Part shown: in pieces, positions 6,756 to 12,669 of the stretch | Position numbering within the stretch: the stretch's first letter is position 1 | Layout: each line of letters begins with the position of its first letter | Assembly (NCBI GenBank): GCA_910586545.1 | Contig: CAJUIQ010000038.1 | Location: forward strand, 1-13,059 | Reading direction: 5' to 3' | Length of the DNA: 13,059 nt | From: an uncultured Eubacteriales bacterium | GTDB taxonomy: Bacteria; Bacillota; Clostridia; Oscillospirales; CAG-272 | The notes under the pieces: generated by a model | Told to the model about the DNA's origin: nothing | Databases searched by the model: none | What the model saw: the letters and a program-made list of their open reading frames with translations, nothing else | Position numbers and translations under genes: made by a program

Positions 6756-7301
6756 ATGAAACTTATGATTGCATCCGATATTCACGGTTCTGCATTGTGG
6801 TGCCGCAAAATGCTGGAATCCAGGGAAGCAGAAGGTGCGCCTCGCCTTCTGCTTTTGGGAGATATTCTATATCATGGGCCGCGAAATGATCTTCCCGATC
6901 AGTATAACCCCAAGGAAGTCCTAGCCATGCTTAATCCCTTGCGTCAGTCTATTTTCTGTGTGCGCGGCAACTGCGACACAGAAGTGGATCAAATGGTACT
7001 GACTTTTCCCATATTAGCAGATTATGCCCTGCTATACGCAGGGGACAAGCTAATCTATGCTACCCACGGACATGTATACAATCCGGACTCTCCACCCCCA
7101 TTGGAGGAAGGCGCTATTCTTTTGAATGGACATACCCATATACCTGCTTATACATCTAAAGATACTTTCACATATATAAACCCAGGATCTGTTTCTATTC
7201 CTAAAGAAAACAGTTGTCATTCCTATATTTTGCTGGAAGACCGTCGTCTTTTCTGGAAGGATCTTTCCACAGGAAAAATCTATATGGAACAAACCCTTTA
7301 A
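6756..7301 (+). CDS. YfcE/MJ0936-type metallophosphoesterase
   Basis: 181 aa, the usual length for these small cytoplasmic calcineurin-fold phosphodiesterases, which use two metal ions (often Mn2+) to hydrolyse phosphodiesters. The full motif series is present: D8-I-H10 , G35-D36, G71-N72-C-D74, T103-H-G-H106 and G125-H-T-H128, followed by NPGSVSIP, which is typical of YfcE. The natural substrate of the family is unsettled. ATG with AGGAG (6745-6749) 6 nt upstream; a second AAAGGAG (6735-6741) lies just before it. The hairpin at 6694-6727 separates it from the preceding gene, so it depends on read-through or on a promoter inside the preceding gene. Its stop is 4 nt from the stop of the convergent DUF1048 gene. 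Confidence 0.93.
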   Translation: MKLMIASDIHGSALWCRKMLESREAEGAPRLLLLGDILYHGPRNDLPDQYNPKEVLAMLNPLRQSIFCVRGNCDTEVDQMVLTFPILADYALLYAGDKLIYATHGHVYNPDSPPPLEEGAILLNGHTHIPAYTSKDTFTYINPGSVSIPKENSCHSYILLEDRRLFWKDLSTGKIYMEQTL

Positions 7302-7305
7302 ATCC

Positions 7306-7662
7306 TTATCGCCCCACTTTTTTCTGAATATCTCGGTTAAATGCCTCGCGCTGGTTTTCCGTATTGGTTTTTGCACTGCGCAGCAGGTCGTCGCAAAAAG
7401 CGGCCACATCGTCACCGGTAATCTGAAGCACAGTCTTTCCTTCTGCGACCCCTGCTTCAAACAAATCGATCAGATCATAATGGATTTGCATAATATCATA
7501 ACCCGCGCCGGATGCAAACATCCACATACGCTCCTGTATTTTTTTGAATACATATTGATAGTCTTGCGGCAGGGCCTGCACCCGAGCCATCTGCGCCTTA
7601 TATTCCTGTTTTTCTTCTATAATCTTTTTTACATTCAAATAATTATCCCAAAATGTAGACAT
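7306..7662 (-). CDS. DUF1048 family protein
   Basis: 118 aa. The sequence (FWDNYLNVKKIIEEKQEYK at the start, LPQDYQYVFKKIQ at 32-44, then a helix rich in D/L with GDDVAAFCDDLLR) matches the all-helical DUF1048 family as I know it. These small cytoplasmic proteins have no assigned activity and often follow PadR regulators. ATG 7662 directly abuts the PadR stop (TAAATG, no gap), with AGGAG 9 nt upstream inside the PadR reading frame, so the two are translationally coupled. This points to a functional link, perhaps a cofactor or target of PadR, but that is inference. No terminator hairpin is seen after its stop, which faces the phosphoesterase gene 4 nt away. Confidence 0.85.
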   Translation of the reverse strand: MSTFWDNYLNVKKIIEEKQEYKAQMARVQALPQDYQYVFKKIQERMWMFASGAGYDIMQIHYDLIDLFEAGVAEGKTVLQITGDDVAAFCDDLLRSAKTNTENQREAFNRDIQKKVGR

Positions 7663-7986
7663 TTATTCGTTCTCCTTTAATTGTGTAATTTTGGATGCAA
7701 CAAACGTCCATTTTTCCCAAAAACAGCGCAGTTGCTCTTTTCCTGCTTCATTTAGTCTGTAAAATTTCCGAGGCGGTCCTTTATCCGACGCTTTTTTCTC
7801 TACATCAACCAGGCCATGTCCTTCCAAACGAAGCAAAATTGTATACACAGTTCCTTCAACCACATCGGCAAATCCAAGGGCGTTGAGTCGGCGTGTAATT
7901 TCATATCCATAGGTTTCTCCGCGGCTGATTATCTCCATCACACATCCCTCTAATACCCCCTTCAGCATTTCTGTCAAATTTTCCAG
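7663..7986 (-). CDS. PadR family transcriptional regulator
   Basis: About 107 aa with the PadR winged-helix features: LKGVLEGCVMEIISRGETYG, YEITRRLNALGF (recognition region), VEGTVYTILLRLEGHGLV (wing entry), and KGPPRKFYRLNEAGKEQL before the C-terminal dimerisation helix. It is a dimeric DNA-binding repressor that releases DNA on binding a small ligand, which cannot be inferred here. The start is unusual. The only strong binding site, AAAGGAG (minus, 8001-7995), is 17 nt from the TTG at 7977, but 8 nt from a CTG at 7986 and 5 nt from an ATT at 7989. From CTG the protein would begin MENLTEMLKG, which I believe is the family N-terminus; CTG is chosen, TTG remains possible. Two operator palindromes cover its own promoter, indicating autoregulation. 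Confidence 0.9.
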   Translation of the reverse strand: MENLTEMLKGVLEGCVMEIISRGETYGYEITRRLNALGFADVVEGTVYTILLRLEGHGLVDVEKKASDKGPPRKFYRLNEAGKEQLRCFWEKWTFVASKITQLKENE

Positions 7987-8009
7987 AATACTCTCTCCTT
8001 TCCGCAGCC

Positions 8010-8051
8010 TACTTTGTAATGCTTAGTACCGCTATATTGTAATACAAAGTA
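8010..8051. promoter_or_regulatory. Tandem 19-bp PadR operator palindromes
   Basis: Two imperfect palindromes lie 23 bp apart centre to centre (about two helical turns): TACTTTGTAATGCTTAGTA (8010-8028, centre 8019) and TATATTGTAATACAAAGTA (8033-8051, centre 8042). Both follow the pattern TACTTTGTA-N-TACAAAGTA. The upstream copy overlaps the -10 and spacer of the PadR promoter, the other covers the start of transcription. The outer arms also form a perfect 10-bp repeat (8009-8018 / 8043-8052). Confidence 0.75.
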
Positions 8052-8064
8052 GCAGTATTGTCAA
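8036..8064 (-). promoter_or_regulatory. Promoter of the PadR-DUF1048 operon
   Basis: On the minus strand: perfect TTGACA (8064-8059), a 17-nt spacer, TACAAT (8041-8036). Start of transcription would be near 8029, about 40 nt before the PadR start. Confidence 0.85.
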
Positions 8065-8094
8065 GAGGAAAATATTCTATATTTTTCCTATTTT

Positions 8095-8125
8095 CTGCTT
8101 TTTATGAACTTTTATTGAAAAGCAG
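8095..8125. repeat. Inverted repeat over the -35 of the UbiA operon promoter
   Basis: Perfect 8-bp arms CTGCTTTT (8095-8102) and AAAAGCAG (8118-8125) with a 15-nt spacer. The right arm overlaps the -35 hexamer TTGAAA (8115-8120). A regulator site is possible; the arms are AT-rich, so chance is not excluded. Confidence 0.4.
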
Positions 8126-8143
8126 GTCTTTTTCTGGTATACT
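8115..8143 (+). promoter_or_regulatory. Promoter of the UbiA-glycosyltransferase-HAD operon
   Basis: TTGAAA (8115-8120), 17 nt, TATACT (8138-8143), with TGG just before the -10 (extended -10). Predicted leader of about 55 nt to the ATG at 8206. Confidence 0.8.
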
Positions 8144-8205
8144 AATTATTATAATTGGAAGAATTCGGTCATAAATAAAATGCAGTTTTCTAAGGAGACA
8201 TTTGA

Positions 8206-9069
8206 ATGGTAAAATCATATATCAAACTCATGCGAGTGCATCACTATATTAAAAATCTGCTGGTTTTAGCCGCTTTAGCTTGCAGCGGACAGTTTTTCGT
8301 ATGGGAAAAACTGCGTGCAGGACTGGCCGGGTTTGCAGCCTTTTGCCTAATATCCTCCGTAGTGTATATCATCAATGATATACAAGATCGAGAAAAGGAT
8401 CGTGCGCACCCACAAAAATGCAATCGTCCGATTGCCTCTGGAGCAGTTTCTGTCAAAGGTGCGGTTATTCTGGCGGCGGTGTTATTTGCAATTGCGGCTG
8501 TTTGCAACTTTTTTGCCTTTCACCCGCTCTCCAGTATCCTACTCCTCCTTTATTTTGTTTTAAACCTTGCTTATAGCTTTGGATTAAAAAATATCCCTAT
8601 TATTGATATTAGTATTCTTGTTGCAGGTTTTTTGATTCGTGTTGTATATGGTGCGCTTATTACCAATATCACCATCTCTAACTGGCTGTATTTAACCGTA
8701 ATTGCAATTGCGTTTTACTTTGCACTTGGAAAACGACGTAACGAATTGGCCAAAACAAGGAATGGAGAAACACGCAAGGTACTGAAAGCCTACCCTATCC
8801 AATTTCTAGATAAAAATATGTATATGTGTCTGGCCCTGGCCAATGTGTTTTATGCACTTTGGAGTATGGATGCATCTACCATTGCCCTATATAAAAATGA
8901 ATATCTGGTTTTCACCGTTCCGATTGTTTTGCTTATCACAATGAAATACAGCATGAATGTAGAAGGAGACTCCGACGGAGATCCTGTAAATGTTTTGCTT
9001 CATGACAAAATCTTGATTGTTTTGTGTGCCGTCTATTTAGCTGCGATGTTTATGATTCTGTATTTATGA
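8206..9069 (+). CDS. UbiA-family prenyltransferase, likely polyprenyl-phosphate phosphoribosyltransferase
   Basis: 287 aa, about eight to nine membrane helices. The first Asp-rich motif is N57-DIQDREKDR-66, followed by HPQK and R74-PIASG; the second block is Y123-SFGLKNIPIIDI-135. Further marks are GKRRNE (175-180) and DGDPVNVLLHDKILI (257-271). HPxK...RPIA(S/A)G together with a late LHDK/LHDR block is the pattern of decaprenyl-phosphate phosphoribosyltransferase (mycobacterial Rv3806c), which moves 5-phosphoribose from PRPP to a polyprenyl phosphate. Menaquinone or heme O prenyltransferase (MenA, CtaB) fits less well, and no quinone gene is near. ATG with AAGGAG (8192-8197) 8 nt upstream. 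First gene of an operon with a membrane glycosyltransferase and a HAD phosphatase, which fits lipid-linked pentose synthesis. The exact substrate is inferred. Confidence 0.85.
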   Translation: MVKSYIKLMRVHHYIKNLLVLAALACSGQFFVWEKLRAGLAGFAAFCLISSVVYIINDIQDREKDRAHPQKCNRPIASGAVSVKGAVILAAVLFAIAAVCNFFAFHPLSSILLLLYFVLNLAYSFGLKNIPIIDISILVAGFLIRVVYGALITNITISNWLYLTVIAIAFYFALGKRRNELAKTRNGETRKVLKAYPIQFLDKNMYMCLALANVFYALWSMDASTIALYKNEYLVFTVPIVLLITMKYSMNVEGDSDGDPVNVLLHDKILIVLCAVYLAAMFMILYL

Positions 9070-9121
9070 TAAAAATGCAAAGCTCCACACTACTTTATCA
9101 ATATAATGAAGAGGTATCCGG

Positions 9122-10585
9122 ATGAAAAAACTAACGTCTGCCCTGCTCTTAATTTTCAGTTTATTATTTTTGCTGTATCCTGTATCCTATGGAATAGCAA
9201 ATCTCAAAGTTATTTTTATCTTTGTATTTTGTTTCCTTCTGCTTGTTATGGCATGTAATAAATTGAAAAACAAAATTCATTTTAAAATTGACCCCAAGTA
9301 CTACATTTGGATCGTTTTCATTCTTGCGGCCGCTACACGACTCGCAGCAGTTTTCGTATTAGAACCGTATATGACACAGATATCTGACTTCGGGAAAGCC
9401 TTTGAGGTGTCTCAAACTATGGACTTCTCTACAGATTACTATAAGGTGTTTTATCATTGGATCCTGCTGCCCTCTATTTTAAATGTAATTTATAAAGTAT
9501 TCGGTGCGTCTCAGTTGGTAGCCCTATGCTTTAACGCAGTGATACTAATTGCTTCCTCAGTGCTTGTCTACAAAATCGGATGTTTGCTTTATAAAAACCG
9601 GAACCTGGGATTTTTAGGTGCGCTCGTATATATTTTTTGGCCGGCAAATATTTTATATACCCTGATCCTAACGCCCGAACATATATGCGTTCTCCTCTTA
9701 TTCACCGTTATGTATCTTTTTCTGTGGATTGAAAATAAGGACTTTGACCGGTACGGTATAAAATCCGCGGCAGCTCACGCTGTAATAGGCATTCTGCTAG
9801 CGCTGGGCGCCTTCTTTAAAAATTTTTCTCCCGTATTCTTGATCGGCTTTCTTATCTATTTTGTTATGGTATGTCTGCAAACAAAACCACCCAAGCAGTA
9901 TTATATAAGCAAACTGATTACGATGGTCGTTATTATAATTTCTTTTGTTGTCGCACAAAATGCCACGTTCGCCGTTGTAGATCATCTGACCGACGCCCAT
10001 GTAGCAAGAAATATTACACCTTGTTATTTAAATGTAGGATTACGAGGCAGCGGAACGTACAGCGCCGAAAACTACAATATGTATTTCTCCGCTTTGGAAG
10101 AAAACAATTTTGACTACAAAGAGACCAATAAGCAGATTCTGGATAAATTATTCACGCAGAAAGAAGCAAATCTGTCTCTGTCTTTCTTTAACAATAAAGC
10201 CAATATTGCCTTTGGTAAAAACGATGCCGGGATGGAAGACTATGCGAGAATGGATTGGATGAAAGATTCCGTTGATGCAGGAGAACACTATCGACTGGGT
10301 ACATTCTTTGGGACGATTGTGCAAAGATGCAACAGCTATTATTTCCAAATCATCGTATTCTTAATGGCTATAGGCCTGATTGTTATGTATCAAAAGCGGG
10401 ATCTAAAAATATTTTTGCTATATCTAATTCTATTTGGCTCTCTCCTTCTACTCTTGCTGGTAGAAGCCCAAAACCGATATATGTATGCTGTGCAACCCAT
10501 TATTTGTATTTTATCCGCTCGTGGAATCCAATGGTTATATAACAGCTGCAAACAAAAGTCCATTGAAGTGAAATCGGAATCATAA
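9122..10585 (+). CDS. Multi-pass membrane glycosyltransferase, GT-C/GT39-like
   Basis: 487 aa with about ten or more membrane segments (e.g. 5-24, 28-45, 61-80, 131-150, 163-182, 186-203, 216-231, 236-252, 266-285, 408-423, 429-448) and a soluble loop at about 290-400. Features of lipid-phosphate-sugar-dependent transferases of the ArnT/PMT type are a loop acid after the first core helix (Q-I-S-D89-F, after EPYM), the segment TPEH (184-187), and the late motif E448-AQNRYMY-455, like the E-x-Q-x-R-Y of GT39 enzymes. It would transfer a sugar from a polyprenyl-phosphate donor to an acceptor on the outer face; its neighbours suggest the donor is a lipid-linked pentose. Acceptor unknown. ATG with GAAGAGG (9108-9114) 7 nt upstream; 52 bp after the UbiA gene. 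A polymerase or flippase-like role is possible but less likely. Confidence 0.8.
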   Translation: MKKLTSALLLIFSLLFLLYPVSYGIANLKVIFIFVFCFLLLVMACNKLKNKIHFKIDPKYYIWIVFILAAATRLAAVFVLEPYMTQISDFGKAFEVSQTMDFSTDYYKVFYHWILLPSILNVIYKVFGASQLVALCFNAVILIASSVLVYKIGCLLYKNRNLGFLGALVYIFWPANILYTLILTPEHICVLLLFTVMYLFLWIENKDFDRYGIKSAAAHAVIGILLALGAFFKNFSPVFLIGFLIYFVMVCLQTKPPKQYYISKLITMVVIIISFVVAQNATFAVVDHLTDAHVARNITPCYLNVGLRGSGTYSAENYNMYFSALEENNFDYKETNKQILDKLFTQKEANLSLSFFNNKANIAFGKNDAGMEDYARMDWMKDSVDAGEHYRLGTFFGTIVQRCNSYYFQIIVFLMAIGLIVMYQKRDLKIFLLYLILFGSLLLLLLVEAQNRYMYAVQPIICILSARGIQWLYNSCKQKSIEVKSES

Positions 10586-10631
10586 TATACGGTTCTCCGG
10601 TGGAAGTATAGATATTTGAAACGAGATTTTT

Positions 10632-11195
10632 ATGAATGTTTATGATTTTGACAAAACAATTTATGACGGCGATAGTACCATAGATTTTTATTTATATTGC
10701 CTGCGCAAACGGCCGAAAATTCTTTGCTGTGCTTTTCGGCAATGCCGCGGCATCCTGCTTCATAAAATGCACAAAATTGATACAACCGCTATGAAAGAGC
10801 AGTTCTTTTCGTTTCTGCTTAAACTGGATGTGGACGACACCAATGCCCTTGTGAATACCTTTTGGAAAAAAAAGCAAAAGAAAATAAAGCGATGGTATTT
10901 ACAAAGAAAAGATGCGTCTGATGTGATCATTTCCGCCTCCCCTGCATTTTTGCTGCGGCCTATTTGTGAAAAGCTGGCGATTACAGAGCCAATTGCAACG
11001 CAAATGGATATCTCTACCGGTCGCATACAAGGTTCTAATTGCAAGGGGGAAGAAAAAATCCGCAGATTCTATGCCCAATATCCCAATGAGACAATTCAAC
11101 ATTTTTACTCTGATTCCAAAACGGATACTCCATTGGCAAGCCTTGCAAAAACAGCATTTTTCGTTCAAGGAAACAACCTGCTTCCTTGGAAATAA
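10632..11195 (+). CDS. HAD-IB family phosphatase (SerB-like)
   Basis: 187 aa. Motif I is D5-F-D7-K-T, giving nucleophile D5 and acid/base D7; motif II is S101 in IISASPAFL; motif III is K138 in NCKGEEK; motif IV is Y159-S-D161-SKTD165. A helical cap lies between motifs I and II (about 15-90), typical of class IB (phosphoserine phosphatase-like). No membrane segment, so cytoplasmic. As third gene of the UbiA operon (46 bp after the glycosyltransferase) it is a good candidate to remove the 5-phosphate from polyprenyl-phosphoryl-5-phosphoribose, the step that Rv3807c, a PAP2-type enzyme, performs in mycobacteria. That role is inference from context; phosphoserine phosphatase is not excluded. Its binding site is weak (ACGAGA at 10621-10626), so translation may depend on the upstream gene. 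Confidence 0.88.
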   Translation: MNVYDFDKTIYDGDSTIDFYLYCLRKRPKILCCAFRQCRGILLHKMHKIDTTAMKEQFFSFLLKLDVDDTNALVNTFWKKKQKKIKRWYLQRKDASDVIISASPAFLLRPICEKLAITEPIATQMDISTGRIQGSNCKGEEKIRRFYAQYPNETIQHFYSDSKTDTPLASLAKTAFFVQGNNLLPWK

Positions 11196-11199
11196 TATT

Positions 11200-11244
11200 A
11201 CAAATAAAAGAAACGCAGGATTTTCCTGCGTTTCTTTTATTTGT
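11200..11244. terminator. Bidirectional intrinsic terminator
   Basis: A 21-bp perfect stem (11200-11220 with 11224-11244) closes a 3-nt loop (TTT). The core is AACGCAGGA/TCCTGCGTT and the outer arms are A-rich and T-rich, giving a U-rich 3' arm (TTTCTTTTATTTGT) in either direction. It starts 4 nt after the HAD-IB stop and contains the stop and last codons of the minus-strand membrane protein gene. Confidence 0.9.
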
Positions 11245-11707
11245 CTTCTGAACCCATGGAATTGATCTCCTGGGCCAGAGAAGACAACCGTTGTTCTATT
11301 TTTTTCATATCATCTTCGTAAACCGTGCCCTTCAAATATTCTTCTTCTGCACGATCCATCTGCTCCAGCACATCTATCCATTTGCTGCGCACCGCGCTCC
11401 AGCGGACAAACTTATAAAGGGACCGGCACAGCACTCCTCCGGCTACAAACCAAGTCAATGTAACCAATACAGCATACAGCACGATTAAACCAACAAGGTG
11501 CAGCAGTTTTTCACTGTCATAGGCCGCCATCATAAAAGAACACAGCGCGAGGAATAGTACTACTGCTCCAATACAAGTAATCAGCAACACCTTTTTATAT
11601 TTTTTAGAAAATATGTCCACATGATCCTGGGCACTGCTGCGCATCTCGTGAAATAGAATGTCCTGCGTCTTTTCCTCTTCACTTCTTGGTTGATACAATC
11701 CCTTCAC
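11237..11707 (-). CDS. Small two-TM membrane protein of unknown function
   Basis: 156 aa. Family not recognised. A charged N-terminus (1-38, with SEEEKTQD), two membrane helices (about 40-62, VLLITCIGAVVLFLALCSFMM, and 69-95, LHLVGLIVLYAVLVTL), then a charged, probably coiled-coil C-terminal tail (about 100-156, with EQMDRAEEEYLKG and EDDMKKIEQRLSSLAQEI). Both ends should face the cytoplasm. The start is GTG with AAAGG 4 nt upstream on the minus strand. It lies 17 bp after rsmA and ends inside the terminator at 11200-11244, so it is the last gene of the epimerase-rsmA operon. Nothing in the sequence points to a specific job. Confidence 0.75.
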   Translation of the reverse strand: MKGLYQPRSEEEKTQDILFHEMRSSAQDHVDIFSKKYKKVLLITCIGAVVLFLALCSFMMAAYDSEKLLHLVGLIVLYAVLVTLTWFVAGGVLCRSLYKFVRWSAVRSKWIDVLEQMDRAEEEYLKGTVYEDDMKKIEQRLSSLAQEINSMGSEDK

Positions 11708-11724
11708 GCTTCCTTTCTCTAATA

Positions 11725-12669
11725 TTATGTAAGCCTGCGCGCTAACGCGACAAACTGCTCTGCCGACAGCTTTTCTCCTCGAATATCGGCACGCAAGTTC
11801 AAATTCTCCAATGCCGCAGTGACCGATTCTCTTGTATATACAGAAGACAGCGCATTGACTAATGTTTTTCTCCGCTGCCCAAACCCAAGAGAAATCAGCT
11901 CTTTCGTTTTCTCAATCAGTACGTCTAGTGCTGCATCGTCTGCAGGCAACTCGTCTATAGCATCTCGTATACCATTTTGATATAATCGCACCTGTACCAC
12001 AGACGACGCAACTTTAGGTTGAGGTAAAAAATTACCCGCCGAAACGGAAAAAAGCTTCTTTGCAGTCCCTGCAAGGCAAACCGCCGCAGTAATTGCCCCA
12101 TAAGCAGCGGAACCTGCAGGCGCACACAGACGATCAGCCACTTCTGTCTGCACAAGTATCGTTACAGACTGAATCTGAGGCTGCTGGGAAGGTTTTTGCG
12201 CCTCTAAAAGCTTCATGAGAATAGGCGTTGTAATATAATATGGAAGGTTAGCGCATACATGCACCGCACCGCCACCAAACTGCTGCTTCAAAAATGCAGG
12301 CACATCCAGTTTCATAAAATCTTCATTGATCACCTGCACATTTGTACAGTCTGCAAGCGTCTCATCCAGAAGAGGAATCAGACCTCGATCAATTTCCACT
12401 GCGGCGACTCGGTCATACAACGCAGAAAGATGACGCGTCATAGCGCCAAGTCCCGGCCCGATTTCCAAGGCATATAGTGGCTGCGCACAGACGCCATTCC
12501 ATGCCTCGTCCGGCACGGAAGCTTCCGCGATTTCCTGTGGGATTCTGGAATTGATTAGAAAGTTTTGGCCAAACCCCTTCTTAGGCGCAAGATGATATTT
12601 TTCAAGAAGTTCTCTCACCACAGCAGGACTGCAGAGGTTTTTATCCCACGCTTCTATACTGCCGCTCAA
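11725..12669 (-). CDS. rsmA: 16S rRNA (adenine1518-N6/adenine1519-N6)-dimethyltransferase RsmA (KsgA)
   Basis: 314 aa. Uses S-adenosylmethionine to dimethylate the two adjacent adenosines in the helix 45 loop of 16S rRNA during late 30S assembly. Motifs: G34-QNFLI (substrate and SAM entry), E69-IGPGLGAMT (SAM motif I), E92-IDR, N115-EDFMK with D117, and catalytic N141-LPYY-145 followed by ITTPI. The C-terminal block is FLPQPKVASSV (214-224) and FGQRRKTL (263-270), diagnostic of KsgA against Erm methylases. Start is TTG, whose last two bases are shared with the TGA of the upstream epimerase gene; AGGTG (minus, 12682-12678) is 8 nt upstream, and family proteins begin a few residues before the SPAVVRELLEKY segment. 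No other good start exists. The overlap implies translational coupling. Confidence 0.97.
   Translation of the reverse strand: MSGSIEAWDKNLCSPAVVRELLEKYHLAPKKGFGQNFLINSRIPQEIAEASVPDEAWNGVCAQPLYALEIGPGLGAMTRHLSALYDRVAAVEIDRGLIPLLDETLADCTNVQVINEDFMKLDVPAFLKQQFGGGAVHVCANLPYYITTPILMKLLEAQKPSQQPQIQSVTILVQTEVADRLCAPAGSAAYGAITAAVCLAGTAKKLFSVSAGNFLPQPKVASSVVQVRLYQNGIRDAIDELPADDAALDVLIEKTKELISLGFGQRRKTLVNALSSVYTRESVTAALENLNLRADIRGEKLSAEQFVALARRLT

Noticed and set aside
7255..7275. GGAAGGATCTTTCC near-palindrome near the phosphoesterase end, as a terminator
   Set aside because: It is inside the coding region, short and imperfect, and no T run follows on either strand.
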